64,000 nucleotides of DNA, from positions 671,126 through 735,125 of the forward strand of contig JAREIK010002042.1 in assembly GCA_029783825.1 (NCBI GenBank), given 5' to 3'. This document shows positions 24,301 to 39,037 of the stretch, piece after piece; position 1 is the stretch's first letter, and each line of letters starts with the position of its first letter. The notes beneath the pieces are model-generated. The model had not been told where the DNA came from and ran no database searches. It saw only the letters and a program-made list of their open reading frames with translations. This DNA is from Sapria himalayana (Eukaryota; Streptophyta; Magnoliopsida; Malpighiales; Rafflesiaceae). A program made the translations under genes and the position numbers.

Positions 24301-25834
24301 ATGGCACCTAAGGGATGTAGCCATGATGGAGGTGGACAATACGTATAATGGACCAAATTTATCTAGTATTTTATACCATGTTGCAAATTTATTACCATCT
24401 CATACCCACCATATCCAGACTTAAACATCACAAACATCATCTCCATTTCTATCACCATCACCATCATTGACACCTTCACTATCACCTTTATCAGATATAA
24501 GTCCATCACCCATTGTCCTTCTTGCAAATACTTTTGATCCATCACCATCTTCTACACTACATTTTACACCGATAGTTACCCCATTTATAAAATCATCGAC
24601 ATCGTCAAATGTTGTGTCTTATTCTACATTCAGGTTAAGTTAGTAATTGAGATTGTAGATAAGAGGTATAAGAAATATTTAAATATTACTAGAATAAAAT
24701 AATATGATGATCATGTTAGTAATTTTTTTTAATATAGTTATGATTTGCTTTTTTTTCAATGTTATTTATTTATTTGTATAGTTTTATTCTATCTCACAGG
24801 TGTTTGGCTATAATTACAAAGTCTTTCAAGAAAATTGTTGATTCTAAAGCATTATCATAGAATAAAGTTTCTGAATCAACAAAGGAGTCTAATTTTAATG
24901 ACTTCAGGTAAAAATAATGAAACAAAAGCATTGAAAATTAAGTATCTACTTAGTTGACTATTATGGATGTTTTTATTCAAGCAGCATATAATTATGTCCT
25001 TGTTAATAATATACATTTTTTGTGATATTTCTATATATAGAATAAGTGCACACGGGCACTCAAATTTGATGGAAAGATAAAGTCATTATCAGAGAGCAAA
25101 GCAACTGAATGGTATTCTGATTTTGTCCATAAATTGAAGAATATAAAAGAAAGGGCTAAATTTATATCTGAGGATGATTGGTCCGAGTGGCTTAAGTATT
25201 GGGAGGAGCTAGATGTTAAAAAAATCAGAGATTACCAGCAAAAATTAATGAATTAAGGTGGACGGACTAGTCACAGGAAAAATCTAGTCACACAGGAGCG
25301 TCAAAGTCGAGTATTGAGCATGCTCGAGATTTAGTATAATTTTAAAATTTTTAATATTTATATATTTAGTGGTTGTCCTAATAGTCTAAATAAAATTAAT
25401 CAGTGCATGGTTTTATTAATTTTGTTAAATTTTTTATCATTTGTTATTTTATGACTTAATAAATACATACTCTAGGCTGGATAATTGAGTCGAGATCCTA
25501 ATTTTTATGAGATTTTCAGAAAGATGCATGTGAAGAAAGTAGATGGTCAGTTTGTTGACAACAAGTCTCGTATGATTGCTGTAAGAATCTGATATATTAA
25601 TAAAATATAATAGTACCACAGTAAATTTTTAAAGTTGTTTGGAATGCAAAATATAAAACAATTTTATTTATATCTATAATAGTCTTTTTAACTATTTTAT
25701 CACAAAAATTAATGGAGGAATGTGTGATAACTACTTCTCGACAAGTTGAGAATTTTATGGATCTTCAACCATTGACTATGATTCTATCTATTTGTAGACC
25801 ATAGGAGGTCATAAGAAGCAGCAAGTATACGATG
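24301..25834 (+). pseudogene. Transposase_24 (EnSpm accessory) gene, decayed multi-exon
   Basis: The second gene of plant CACTA elements. An N-terminal Ser/Pro-rich exon (about 24430-24640) includes SPLSDISPSPIVLLANTFDP. A middle exon (about 24800-24908) gives ITKSFKKIVDSKAL. The core exon (about 25041-25335) gives FISEDDWSEWLKYWEELDVK, then after a frameshift HTGASKSSIEHARDL. Next comes LSRDPNFYEIFRKMHVKK (25486-25590), then a last exon (about 25712-25830) with MDLQP and the end of the EGHKKQ-VYD region. The HTGGS/RDPN-Y-E-F-KMH order is the Transposase_24 signature. Stops (for example after QQKLMN and near 25796) and frameshifts kill it. A hAT end interrupts it at 25835. Confidence 0.75.
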
Positions 25835-25835
25835 C

Positions 25836-26228
25836 CATGGCTGGCCTGACATGGTTCTATGAGATCAGGCACGGCATGGGCCATGCCAAAACCCTAATTT
25901 TTTTAAAAAAATATGGATTCGCAGCGTGCCTCCATGCCACCGTTGCCCTTTGATGGCTCGGCTAGCTTTGCCCGTCGGGCATCAACTCAACGTGACCACA
26001 CTCGGTGTGTGGTCCCGTCTCGAGTGCCCCTGAGCAAGGCCCTCTTACGGTGCTTGGCACGGCACGTGAGCCAAATTCCCTCGGCCTAGCAGGGCACAAC
26101 TAGTGCCAAGGGTGTGACCGACACGGGCCCGAGCACGGCATTATAGCATGCCATGCTGGGCCAGCCACAACCGAATCATGCTATGTTTCGTGCAGGGCCA
26201 TGCCGGCCTAGCCTATTTGATACCTCTA
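25836..26228. mobile_element. GC-rich hAT terminal segment (right-facing end)
   Basis: A 390-bp GC-rich island in AT-rich surroundings, with repeated GGCACGG, GGCATGG and GGCCATGCC words. Its right edge, GATACCTCTA at about 26219-26228, is the inverted form of TAGAGGTATCAAA, matching the TAGAGGTGTCAAACGGG end at 62691. No transposase is present, so it is a fragment or a very short non-autonomous element. It interrupts Transposase_24 on the left and abuts the TATC array on the right. Confidence 0.6.
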
Positions 26229-29200
26229 ATCTATCTATCTATCTTTCTATCAGTCTCTCTATCTATTTATTTTTCTATCTATTTGTATATATATTTGTTA
26301 ATATATCTGTATACCTATTAATCTATCTATCTATATGTCTATCTATCTCTCTATTTATCTATATGTCTATATATTTCTCTATCTATCTATCTGTCTATAA
26401 ATGTGTTTCTCAATCTTTATATCTATCTATATATCTATCTGTCAAACTATCTATTTATCTTTCTATCTATTTATCTCACTAACATTCTATCTATCTGTCT
26501 GTCTGTCTGTCTATCTGTTTGTATGTATATCTATCTATCTATTTATCTATCTTTGTCTCTATCTATCTATCTCTCTATATATCTATCTATCAATATGTTG
26601 GTCTAGATATCTATCTATCTATCTATTTGGGTGTCTATCTATCTATCTATCTATCTTTCCATCTATCTATTTATATGTTTATCTATCTGTCAATCTTTTG
26701 GTCTATTTATCTATCTATATATTTATCTATCTATCTATTTATTTACGTGTCGATCTATATGTCTATTTATCAAATTATCAATCTTTCTATTCATCTTTCT
26801 ATCTACATATTTTGTCATGTATCTTTCTATCTATCTATTTTGTCATGTATCTTTCTATCTATCTATTTGTCTATCTATCTCTCTATGTATCTATCTATCT
26901 ATCAATTTGTATATCAATATACCAATCAATCTATCTATCAATATGTCTATCAATCTATATATCAATCTATTTATCAATTGGTCTATGAATATATCTATCA
27001 ATGTTTATATAAATCAATCTCTTTATATATCTATCATTTCGTCTATATATCTATCTATCTATAAAACTTTTTATTTGTATGTCTATCTGCCTATATACCA
27101 ATCTATCTATCATTATATGTATGTAAATGTCTATCTATATGTCTATCTTTCTATCTATCTAGCTATGTATGAATGTATCTATCTATCTAGCTATGTATGT
27201 ATCTATCTATCTATTTTTCTATCGATTTGTTTATATAATTGTCTATCTATATATCTGTTTGTCTAACTATTTGTATATCAATCTATCTATCTATTTGTCT
27301 AACTATTTGTCTATCTATATGTCTATATATATGTCTATCTTTAAATCTATATGCTATTTATATATTTGACTATTTATCTGTCTATTTATCTGGGTATCTA
27401 TCTATCTATCTATCTATTTATTTATCTATGAATCTATCTATCATTCTATATATCTATCTGTCTATCATTTTGTCTATCTCTCAATTTATCTATCTGTCTA
27501 TTTACTTGTCTAATAAACTATATATCTATCTATCTATCAATGTATATATCTTTCTTTTATCTGTCTATCTTTTTGTCTATCTATATGTTAATCAATCAAT
27601 CAATCTATTTGTCTATAAATCTGTTTATCTATCTATCTATTTATCTGTCTACCTATCTGTCTATCAATAAGACAATCGATCTATCTATCAAACTATCTTT
27701 CTAGCTATCTATCTATCTAGCAATCTATCTATCTATATAAATATCAATCTAAATATCATTCTGACTGTCTATCTATCTTTCAATCTAATTATCTATCTAT
27801 CTGTCTATCAATTTGGTTATCTATCAATTAATCTCTTTATCTATCTATCTATTAGTCTATCTATCTATTTTTTAGTCTATCTATCTATATATCTGTCTAT
27901 CTTTTCATCTATTTATCTTCTATCTATCTATCTAACTATCTAACTATCTATGAATCTACCTATCTACCTATCTGTCTATCAATCTATCTTTCAGTCTTCT
28001 ATCATTTTATCTATATATCTATTTTTCTATCTATCTGTCTGTATATCTATCTTTCTATTTATCTGTCTATCTATCTATCTATCTATCTATTTGTATATCT
28101 ATCTGTCTATCTATTTATCGATCTATCTATCTATTTGTCTATCTATCTATCTATTTGTCTATCTATCTATCTATCTATTTGTCTATCTATCTATATATCT
28201 ATCTATTGATATGTCGATGTATATATCTATCATTCTATTTTTCTATTTGTCTATCTTTCTATATATCTATCTATTTATTTTTCTATCATTTTCTCTATCT
28301 ATCTATATATCTATCTATCTATATATCTATCTATCTAAATATCTATCTATCTATTTGTCCATCTATCTTTCAATCTATCTTTATATTGATCTATCTTACT
28401 ATCTATATGTCTATCTTTCATTCTATCAATTTCTCTATCAATCAATCTATCAATTTGTTTATCAATCTGCCTATTAATCTATCTATCATTTTATCTATTT
28501 ATTTGTCTATCTATATATCTATCTATCTACCTATCTGTCTATCTATCTAACTGTCTGTCTTTCTATGTGTCTATCTATTTATCTATCTATCTATCAGTCT
28601 TTTTATTTATATATTTATCTATATGTCTATCTATCTATCTATCACTATATCTGTCTATATATTTGGCTATCTATCTATCTATCTATGTATTTATTTGTCT
28701 ATCTAGCTATCTATCTATCTATAAATATATAACTTTATCTATCTACCGATCTAACTTTCTATATATATATGTTTATCTATCTATTTATCTCTCTGGCTAT
28801 CTATCAGTCTATCTATCTATCTATCTATTTATTTATTTGTCTATTTTTTGTCTATATATCTATCTTTCTACATATTTCTGTATAAATCAATCTATCTATA
28901 TATCTATTTATCTATCTATCTATCAATTTATATATATCTTTATCTATCTATCAAATAATATTTCAAACTATCTATGTATCTATTAGTCGATATATGTCTA
29001 ACTATCTTTCTGTTTATCATTTTCTCTATCTTTTTGTCTATCTATCGGTCAATAAATAATTCTATTAATCTTTCTATAAATTAGTCTATCAATCAATTAA
29101 TCTATCTGTATATAAATCTTTCCATCAATCAATCTATTAATCTATCTTTCTATCTGTCTATCAATTAATCAATCAATGTATCTCTTTATTCATCTATATA

Positions 29201-30743
29201 TCTATCGTATTATCTGTCTATCAATTTGTCTATCAAATTTATTTATAAATTTGAATCTATCGAATTAGTCTATCTACTTGTCTATCAAATTATCAATTAA
29301 TCTATCTATCAATTTATTTATAAATCTTTATATCATTCAATCATCTATGAATCTATATATCAATTTGTTTATCTATTTTTCTATGTAATGATCTGTCTAT
29401 CTATTTTCTATCTATTTATTTTCTATCTTTCTATTTATCTATCATTCTATCTTTCAATCTGTCAATCTTTTTATTTATCTATTAATATATCTATCACTCT
29501 ATATTTCTATCTATCTATATGTATATTTATCTATGTATCTCTCTCTCTCTTTATCTATTTATCTATCTATTTATTTGTCTATCTATTTATCTATCTATTT
29601 TTGTGTCGATCTATCTCACTATCAAATTATCTACTTATTTGTCTATCAATATGTCTATCTATCTGTCTATCAATTTGTCTAGCAATCTATTTATAAATCT
29701 TTGTATTAAATTATCTATCTATCTATGTGTCATTCTATCTGTGTGTATATATATATGTGTATTTATGTATGCCTATCTATCTATCTATCTATCTTTTTAT
29801 TTATCTATCTCTCTATCTACCTATCTATTTATCTATCTACCTTTCTAACTATTATCTATAAATTTGTCTATCAATCTATCTATATATCTAGGTATCTATC
29901 TTTCTATTTATATATCATCTCTATTTATTTATCTATTTATCTATCTATCTATCTACATATCTGTGTATCTAACTATCTATTAGTCTATTTATCTATCTGT
30001 CAATCTATTTGTCTTTATATCTATTTATCTTATTATCTATATATATGTTTATCTATCTATCTATCTATCTATCTATCAGTCTATTAATCTATCTATTTAT
30101 TTGTCTTTGTATCTATCTATCTATCTAAATGTCTCTCTATCTATCTTTCTATATATCTATTTAGCCTTCTATCTATATATCTATATATATCTTTATCTAT
30201 TTGTCTAAGAATGTGTATAACACTCTATATATATATATATATCTATTTATCTATCTTTCTATCTTTCTATCTTTTTATTTTTCAATATATCTAAAAATCT
30301 ATATATCAATCTATCTATCAATATGTCTATCAATCTTTAAATCAATCTATCTATCTTTTTATCTATATATCTATCTGTTTATCAATATATCTATCTATTT
30401 GCCTATCTATCTATCTATTTGTTTATCTATATGTGTATTTATCTATCTATCTATTTATCTACCTGTCTATCTAATTGTCTATCTATCTATCAAGCTATCT
30501 ATCTTTCTATCTATATATCTAACAATCTAATTGTATATCTATCTTTCCTTCAATCTCATTATCAATATGTCTATCAATCTATATATCTATCTATATAAAT
30601 ATATATCTATCTGTCTATCTATATAACTATCTATTTTTCTATTTATTTGTCTATTTAACTGCCTTTGTATTTCCATATCTATCAATCTATTTATCTATTA
30701 GTTAATCAATAAATCAATCTACCTGTCAATCAATCAATCAATC

Positions 30744-30774
<31 letters not shown>

Positions 30775-33170
30775 TTATCTGTCTATCTATCTATCTATAT
30801 ATATCTTTATCTCTCTGTCTAATATTTTATCTAACTATCCAATTATCTATTTATCTATCTTTCTATCTATCTATCTATCTATCTAAATATCTAATGTCTT
30901 TCTATCTGTCTATCTTTTTCTCTATCTATCTTTCATTCTATCTTTCTATCAATCTATCTATAAATCTTTATATCAATCTATCTATCTTTTTCTATAAATC
31001 TATCTATTTAATCTGTCAATCAATCAATCAATCTATCTATCTTTCTATATATTTGTCTACTTATCTATATGTCTATCAATCTCACTATTAATCTATCTAT
31101 TAATCTTTTAATAATCAATCTATCTATATATCTATCTATCTATCAATTTCTTTATTTATCTAACTATTTATTAGTATATATATTTATCATTCTATCTATC
31201 AATCTACCAGTCTTTATATATATCAATCTATCAATCAATTTGTATATATATCTATATGTTAATCAATCAATTAATCATTCTATCTTTTTGTCTATTTATC
31301 CATCAATCAATCAATATATCTATCTATCTATAGATCTATCTATCACTTCTATCTATCTATCTATCTATCTATCTATATACCTCTCTTTCTATCTTTCTGT
31401 TTGTTTATCTGTCTGTCAATCTGTATATTTATTTCTCTATCTTTCTATAAATAAATATATCTATTTGTCTATCTATCTATCTATCTATCTTTATATCTAT
31501 CTATCTTTCAATCAATCTGTCTGTCTATCTATTTATCTATCTACCTATCTATCTATCAATATATTGATCTATTTGTCTATCTTTATGTCTTTCTATTTTT
31601 CTATCTATCTATTTATCTATCTATTTTTCTCTCTTTCTCTTTATCTATATATATATATATATATATATATCTATATGTCTATCTATTTGTCTATCTATCT
31701 GTATATCTTTCTATCTATTTGTCTATCTATCTATATATCTATCTATCTATCTATCTACCTATTTATCTATCAATATATCTATCCATCTATGTATATATCT
31801 TTTTATCTATATATATTTCTAAAAATGTCTCTATAAATCTATCTATCAATCTATCTATTAATCTATCTATCATTTTATTTATCTATTTGTCTTTCAACCT
31901 ATCGACATATCTATCTATCAATCTATTTGTCTACCTATCTATCTATTAATATGTCTATCTATCTATCTATCTATCTGTTTATCTATTTATCTATTAGTCT
32001 ATCTATCTATCTTTCTATCTATTTATGTATTTATCTATCATTGTATCTTTATCTATTTGTCTATTTATCTATATATCTGTATTAATATCTCTGTCTATCT
32101 AACTTTGTATCTAACTTTGTATCTATCTATCTATCTTTCTCTCGATATATCTGTCTATCTACTAGTTTATCAAAATTTTATAAATTTATTTATCATTTAT
32201 CTATCATTCTATATTTCAATCTTTTTAAGAAGCTATCTATCTATCTGTCTATCAATTTATTTATCTATCTATCAATCAATTTATCTATCTCTCTATCTAT
32301 TTATCTACTTATCTATCTTTCAATTTGTCTATCTATGTTTCTATCAATCTGTCAATCTATCTTTCTAGCTAACTATATATCTACATATCTATTTTTCTAT
32401 CTATTTGTCTATCTAATTATGTATCTATTGATTTATCTATCATTCTATCTCTCTATCATCACTCTTTATATATATATATATATATATATATATCTATCTA
32501 TTGGTCTTTCTATTTGTCAATTATTCTATTTGTGTATTTATTTATCTATCTATCTATCTATTTGTCTATCTATCTAGCATTCTATCTATCTGTATATCTA
32601 TCTTTCTATAAATTAGTTTATCTATCTATCTATTTGTCTGTCTATCTGTCAATCTATTTGTCCATCTATTTATCGATCGGTCTATCTATCTATCTATTTT
32701 TCTATCTATTTGTATATCTTTCTATCTATCAATCTATTTATCTGTCTATCTATCTAGATATTAATTTGTCTATATGTCTATCTCTCTATTTATAAATCTT
32801 CTAACTATCTATCTATTTGTCTATCTATATATTTATTGACTTATCTATCTATATGCCTATTTATTTGTCTATAAATATGTCTATCTATCTTTCTATCGTT
32901 CAATTTGCCTATCTATCTATTTATCTATCTGCCTATCTATCTCTCTATCTATTTGTATTTCTATCTGTCTATCTATGTGTCTATCTATCTTTCTATCAAT
33001 CAACTATCTATCTGTCTATCAATCTTTCTATCAATCTGTCTATTAATCTATCAATCTATCTATCTATCTATATCTCTATCTATCTAACTATTAATCATAA
33101 AATCAATCGATCTATTTTTCTATCTATCTATCTATCAATGTATTTGTCTATCTATCTATATAACTATATG
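26229..33170. repeat. Degenerate (TATC)n array, opposite polarity to the flanking GATA arrays
   Basis: About 6.9 kb of ATCT units mixed with GTCT, CAAT and ATTT, the reverse complement of the composition at 1-7868. It is bounded by a hAT end on the left and a CACTA end on the right. Plus-strand frames of Ser-Ile-Tyr-Leu repeats are artefacts of the 12-base codon cycle. Short (TA)n runs occur at about 31650-31670 and 32468-32492. Confidence 0.95.
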
Positions 33171-34150
33171 CACTACAAGAAAATATCGATTTAGCTAGAG
33201 AAATTTTTTAGTGCTAAAATCCCAACCTAATTAGTGAGGGAATAGCTAGGGTATAACAAAGAATTTTTAATTTTACAATAAATTAAAATTATGCAATAGA
33301 TTAGTGACGGATTAGTGATGGAAATGATCGATCCAAAATATTTTGTTGCTAATATTTTCATAAATTTCTACACAAAAAAAGTAGGGAATTTAGCGATGGA
33401 TTTAGTGATGGTATATCCCTATCTAGTTAGATCGAGACAAAATCCATCACTAAATAATTATCTGAATTTTTTTTACTTTTTATATTTTATTGCAAGTGAT
33501 TATTTCATAAATTTTATTTTTCACAAAATATATCCATTTAGTTAGGGATTTTTCCCTAACTATTTGGGCTTGGGATAATTTTCATCACTATTTAATGATT
33601 TAATTTTTATTTTATTTTATTTGTTTTAATATTTTATTTAATTTAGTATATTAAAGGTACGTATTCAATAGTCTGTTGATGAGCGATCCTTGAAATACAC
33701 TTTCTTCTCTTATATTTATAAAAATAGGTTATTATAAACAAATAATTTAAAAAATATATAAATACAAAAAATTTAATATTAATAAAGACTACAATAACTA
33801 TTAATAAAGGTTACAATAACTATTAATAAAGATTACAATAACATTAAATTATTAATTCTATAATTTTTAAAAATTTTAAAGATATTTTTAAAAATAAATG
33901 AACATATATTAAAATTTCTACTAATAAAAAGATTAAATAATTCATTATATATTAAAATATAAAAATTAACGAAAAAACTAGTAAATATTAATATTATTTT
34001 AACTATCTAAAATAGTTTTATGCCTAAAAAAAATTTTTTAAAAACAATTACTAAAAAATTTAAAAAATTTAAATTATAAAAAAATTTACTAATTTTTCAT
34101 TATATTTAAATGAAAATAAATTGATATTTAAAGATAAATATAGAGATATT
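33171..34150. repeat. CACTA terminal region, third copy
   Basis: Homologous in direct orientation to 19772-20800 and inverted to 54800-56413 and 60000-61548. The final 16 bp, CACTACAAGAAAATAT, are the exact inverted copy of 56398-56413. AT-rich, no gene. Confidence 0.75.
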
Positions 34151-34261
34151 CACCCCTATTGAAATTTATAAGAACTATATAATCAAGTTAAATTTATCTC
34201 TAAAGTACCCCCAATCCGAGCTGATCTTTAGTGCCAAAAACATATTTTTATCTCTAAAGAT

Positions 34262-34990
34262 CAGTATGACTAGGTACAGAAATATCTTGCCACACAGGAG
34301 GGTCAAAGTCGAGCATTGAGCATGCTCGAAATTTGGTACACTTTTAAAATTTAAAACATTTATATATTTAGTGGTTATCCTAATAGTCTAAAAAAATCAA
34401 ATATGTGCATGATTTTATTAATTTTGTTACAATTTTTTAACATTTGTTATTTTTTAACATAATAAATACATACTAAAGGTTGGAGAATTGGGTCGTGATC
34501 CCAATTTTTATTAGATTTTCAGGAAGATGCATGTAAAGAAAGAGGATTATTAGTTTTTTGACAAAAAGTCTCAGATAATTACTATAAGAATCTATTGTAT
34601 TAATAAAATGTTATGATACTATAGTAAATTTTGAAAGTTGTTTAGAATACATAATATTAAATTTATTTTATGTATATCTAGAATAGTATTTTTCTCTATT
34701 TTATCACAAGAATTCTTGGAGGAATGTGTGATAGTTGCTTCTCAAAAAGTTGAGGGTTATATGGATCTTCAACCAATTGCCTATGATCCAATCTATTTGA
34801 AGACCATAGAAGGTCATAAGAAGCAATGAGTGTACGACATCGGCTTGAAGGGACTAGCATTTTGTTGTAGTAGTCATGCTTTCAATTTATCTGTCACAAC
34901 AAAGGTGGATGAGGTGGTCGAACAACAAGTAATAGAAACAAATAAAAGTTTTGAAGTTATGGAGATAAAAATGAAAGAGAAGGATGAGTA
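34262..34990 (+). pseudogene. Transposase_24 gene, C-terminal half, decayed
   Basis: Parallel to 25260-25834 but in a separate copy. It reads HTGGSKSSIEHARNL (about 34290-34335), then after an AT-rich intron LGRDPNFY-stop-IFRKMHVKKED (about 34486-34550). The next exon (about 34707-34829) gives FLEECVIVASQKVEGYMD and IYLKTIEGHKKQ, ending in an in-frame TGA. The frame reopens as VYDIGLKGLAF, VTTKVDEVVEQQVIETN and a Lys/Glu-rich coiled-coil stretch to a TAG near 34990. The KKQ-VYDIGLKG junction matches the KKR-VYGLGS motif of the family. At least three stops show that it is inactive. It preserves the C-terminal part that the copy at 24301-25834 lost to the hAT insertion. Confidence 0.75.
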
Positions 34991-37500
34991 GATATCTCAT
35001 TTGAAGGAAGAAATGTAAGAAATAAATAAGATATATTTGAGCAGACTAGACATTTGAAGGAAGAAATGCAAGAAATTAAAGAAATGAATGATGAGATGAA
35101 AGAAATGAATAATGAGATGAAAATAAATTAAGAATTTAATGCAACAGCAAATGTACTATATGGAGTCAGTTAGTGGCATTGATGGAACATATAACATTTC
35201 AAGATCCAACTACTAACCATGTAAAAGAGGCTAGCACAACTGCACCAACTAATAATGAGGATAATTTTGTATCAGAATTATTTCTGAATTATTTTTGATT
35301 TTTGTCTATGTATAGCTAAACAAGATGAGATTTTTTTTGGAGGTATCATTTTTCTTTATTCTGGTTTTATTCTTTGCTTTGCCGATTAACCTAATCATGA
35401 ATCTTTGTAGGACATTTGATGTGAGAGGCATAAAAAAATTTTGATTCAAAGCCTTTATACATTACAACGGTCCTTCCTATCGATGGGTCCCATCTTTACC
35501 GATCTCAGCAGGATCAAAGAAGGCTAAGCTTCTATTATCTTTAATATTACTGAAATATTTTATTTTTGCACTCTCTCTCTCTCTCTCTAAACATCATTAT
35601 TGGCCATCTTTTACATATTTGTTGATGTTGTATGACTATCAACTCAGATTCATGTTTTTTATGTCTATAATTACTATTTTTATATATCTATAATTATGTT
35701 TGTGTGTAGCCAAATATTTTTTGTAGAGTTTTAGCCTATTATAGGTATATAAAAGGCTTGGCTTGTCCTCCTGATGCCAAGAATAGCACTTTAGCTTCTA
35801 AAGTTGTGAGATGAATACAAAAATTCGAGTCATACGTAGACATAGGTTTGTTCTTGACACTCTTATTTCGTACAGATCTGCATAGTCACTATTTAGATAT
35901 ATGACAACTTTTTATTGGTCATTGGTAGAATTAAATAATTGAATTGTTAATTTCCATAATGATTGCTAATGAAATTCAATTAAATGTGTTCATTCGGCTT
36001 GTTATTCCTGTTTTGCATGTTCGTAGTGTAAGGGATGACGACGAGCTGAACATGAGGAACTATGGCTATCAATGGGGTTGTGGTGGGTGCTAATCCGCAT
36101 GCTGCATAACTAGTACATCGATGTATCCCCTACCGATGAGCATGAAAAGAAGAGGAGTGAGAATAGCTGGGAGGAAGGTGAGTCAAGATGTCTTGCTATA
36201 TGAAGTTTGCAAATTTTGTAGCCATTTGCTTTTTTATATATATTTGGAAGACAAAACATCTAATTTTTGATGTTTGTTCCTCTTATTTTCTTTGCATGTG
36301 TATTGTTTTTATGGAGTGCATATTGTTTTTATGGAGAGCATATTAAATTGTTCGGTAGTTACATTGACGTATACAATGAAGTGATGACCCTTACTTCGAA
36401 CCAAGTGAGTAACCATATGGCAGCAGGAGATACATCATTGATGGACTAATACAATGGAGCTAAGCAATCAAAATCATTGGTGCAAGCACACGAAGAGGAA
36501 AAAAAATATTCTAAAAAAACACATGGGAGCATGGTGCCGCAGTGGATGGCAGGGCAGAGCTACCCCTTTATAGGCCTTGGGAGCAGGAGTGTTCTGGTTG
36601 CAGAAAGGCAATGTGCGAACTTTGATGTGCCAAACTTAACTCATCGCTTTTCTTCCAAGTTTTCCACTAAGAGTTTTTAGATATATTTTCAATAATTTAA
36701 ATAATATTTGTATTTTTTTATTAATGTTGATAGTGATGTTTTGTGCCATCTTTGTGAAGTATAAATGGGATAATACTTTGCATTTTGTTCTATATCTATA
36801 TCTATACCCACTATTCTATATCTATATAAGACATCCAGATATATTGTCGTGTATATGTATATATACTAAAGTATATATGTACATTTATATTGTAGTATAT
36901 ATGTACATATATACTTAGTATATGTACATATATACTATAATATTATATGTACATGTATACTATATATAACTATCTTATTGATGAGCACGATGTTTGTGAT
37001 ATTACTTATGTTTTGCTAAGTGTCATGTTCTCTACTTTATCAATTGATACGTTATTCTATTGATAGCTTTTTGGAGGAAGAATTAGCATGTTTTACACAT
37101 TGAGGCATGCCTAGCACATAGATGTACACTTCGAGAGTGTAATAAAAATTATTCATCCTATGAGTTACCCTAATAAAAATAATATGTTATATAAGGGCAT
37201 TGTTTCTATGAGGTAATCAGCATGCATATTATATTTATTTTATGTTGTGTGATTTAATGTTTTAAATGGTATTAAAAGCGACCCCATGGAAAGCTAATCT
37301 CTAGGGGGTGTGTGTTGGAAAGAGCTGTAAACTCCTAGAAGGAGTGCATCCACTATGCACTAGCTACCAAGCATTGTGTGATATGCAAATCTTTGCATGC
37401 TCACTGTATGTTATCAAAACCATCACACTCCCACTATGTGTTATTGAAATCATTGCTCACAAAGTTTAAGCATCGATTCCAACTACATTAATGCCATATG
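34991..37500. other. CACTA interior with weak coding remnants, no assignable gene
   Basis: At 34991-35260 Lys/Glu/Met-rich coiled-coil-like codons (KEEMQEIKEMNDEMKEMN-like, broken) continue the Transposase_24 tail. A (CT)n run is at 35571-35588. Short plus-strand frames at 36267-36449 and 36477-36680 (the latter with GSMVPQWMAGQSYPFIGLG) have no family I recognise. 36780-36970 is AT-rich simple sequence. Confidence 0.4.
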
Positions 37501-37509
37501 TGACCAATA

Positions 37510-37840
37510 TGGGTGGATGTTGCTGAATCTGAATTTTATGAGCCGGATCAGATGCTCTATGACCTCAAATACAAGCTAGAGTCAAGATGTTGATTTCTCA
37601 ATGAGTTTGTAACAGGCTTGGCATAGCATTGAGCTGTGAAAGTTTTTGTTTTTTTTTGTTTTTTTTTGTTTTTAATTTGATTTGGTTGCTTGGATAGTGC
37701 ATAGACCCTTATTATCAAGGTGAACCAGATTACATATTGACAAATTGAATGCATTGAAACTATGAAGTTGTGCAGAGAAGCTGGACGGGCTATTATAATG
37801 GAAATGAAGTGCAGGTAAGACATCTACTCGAACATAATGA
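37510..37840 (+). pseudogene. Exon-like fragments of an unidentified gene
   Basis: Two open blocks look like exons. The first, about 37508-37593, reads PIWVDVAESEFYEPDQ then MLYDLKYKLESR and meets a stop. The second, about 37737-37814, reads QIECIETMKLCREAGR then AIIMEMKC and ends at a good donor, GCAG|GTAAGA. I cannot name the family. They lie inside a CACTA copy, so capture from a host gene is likely. The minus-strand frame here (37557-37823) is a shadow. Confidence 0.4.
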
Positions 37841-39037
37841 TAGGTGATTTGACAAGCATCCTGAAGAAGTATATTTGGTATTCATGTTGATTGAACTCAT
37901 GTTCTTATGGTTAGAGTAATGTTTGTTCAAAATAGTATTGAGATAAGATTTCATTGATGATGATAATGAGAGGTTAAAAGAAAATTTTTATGAAGTAGTA
38001 ATCAAGTTTTCTTGTTTGATACAATTTTTTGTGTACACGAGATATTCATAGATTTTTTGTTTTCATGAATGATATTAATACTAGCTTTTAATTTATCGTG
38101 CATCAAAGTAAGATTAACAATTCATATTTACAACAATCAAATATTCTTTCAAATGGTCATTGATTTTTCATAAAAAAAGTTTTCTTACAGTTCTCTTAAG
38201 CAAAAAATATAATAATAAATTTTAGATCACGAGGGATATGTAGATTAGAAAAAAATTTGATTTTTGGTAATGACCATTTTCATCCATCAATAGTTCAGTT
38301 CAATTATAAATGTGTAATATATGGACAAGATAAAGAAATATGAGAATATAGAAAAATAGTGTGGGCATGTGTGTATGCACGTGTGTGTGTTTGGACACAT
38401 ATAGTTATTTTATATTCATGATGTGCATGTATATTGCATAAATACATGCCTATGCATTTTTAAGTAATTGTATATAAATATCTAATGCATACGTGCAATA
38501 TACCACCGTTCATTAGTTTTTTATCACTGAATATTGCAGACCATCCCTGTTAATTTAAGTCTTTTCTTAATAACTTGACTGAGAAGATGGTCATTGTAAA
38601 ACTCAAGTGGGGAATGTAATACAAAGGTGAGCAACCTTGTGTAATTTTCCTGTGAATTGCTTTTTTTTCTCATTTTTTTTCTATGATTTCTTTTAGGTTT
38701 CCTTGCTTTGGTGGATTTCTATACGAACCTACTAGTGTGCAAAAATTCAAAACCATGCAGCATGTTGTATTTCAACTTTCATTTCCATTTTGTTTGGCAC
38801 TTTCTAATAAGTTTAGTATGGAAATAATACATTTTAAATAAAAAATCCAAAATATAATGCTAGTTTGAAAAATATTACCAAACTAATATGTCTGGAAACA
38901 ACGTGGCAATTTGTGTCATTGTAAATGACAGTCATTTCCACCCTATTGAATTTTAAAAATCAAAGGTAGCATTGTGAATACCGGCTATTAAATTTTAAAA
39001 ATTTCAAAATGCAAGCATTGGGAATTAATGGGAGAGT

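Larger units (their letters stand above)
19772..25834 (+). mobile_element. CACTA-derived segment (left end, arrays, decayed transposase genes)
   Basis: The terminus AACTACAAAAAAATATC (19772 on) is a mutated CACTACAAGAAAATATC. It is followed by GCTAGGGA/ATGGATTAGCGA-type subterminal repeats and a block around 20245-20285 (GTCTATAGATGCGCAATCCTTGAAAGA-like) that recurs at three other ends in this window. It then carries a tandem AT array, a pyrimidine tract, the C-terminal remnant of TNP2 and Transposase_24 exons, and is cut at about 25834 by a hAT end. The central TNP2 gene is missing between the pyrimidine tract and the LNKEVQT codons. Confidence 0.75.
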
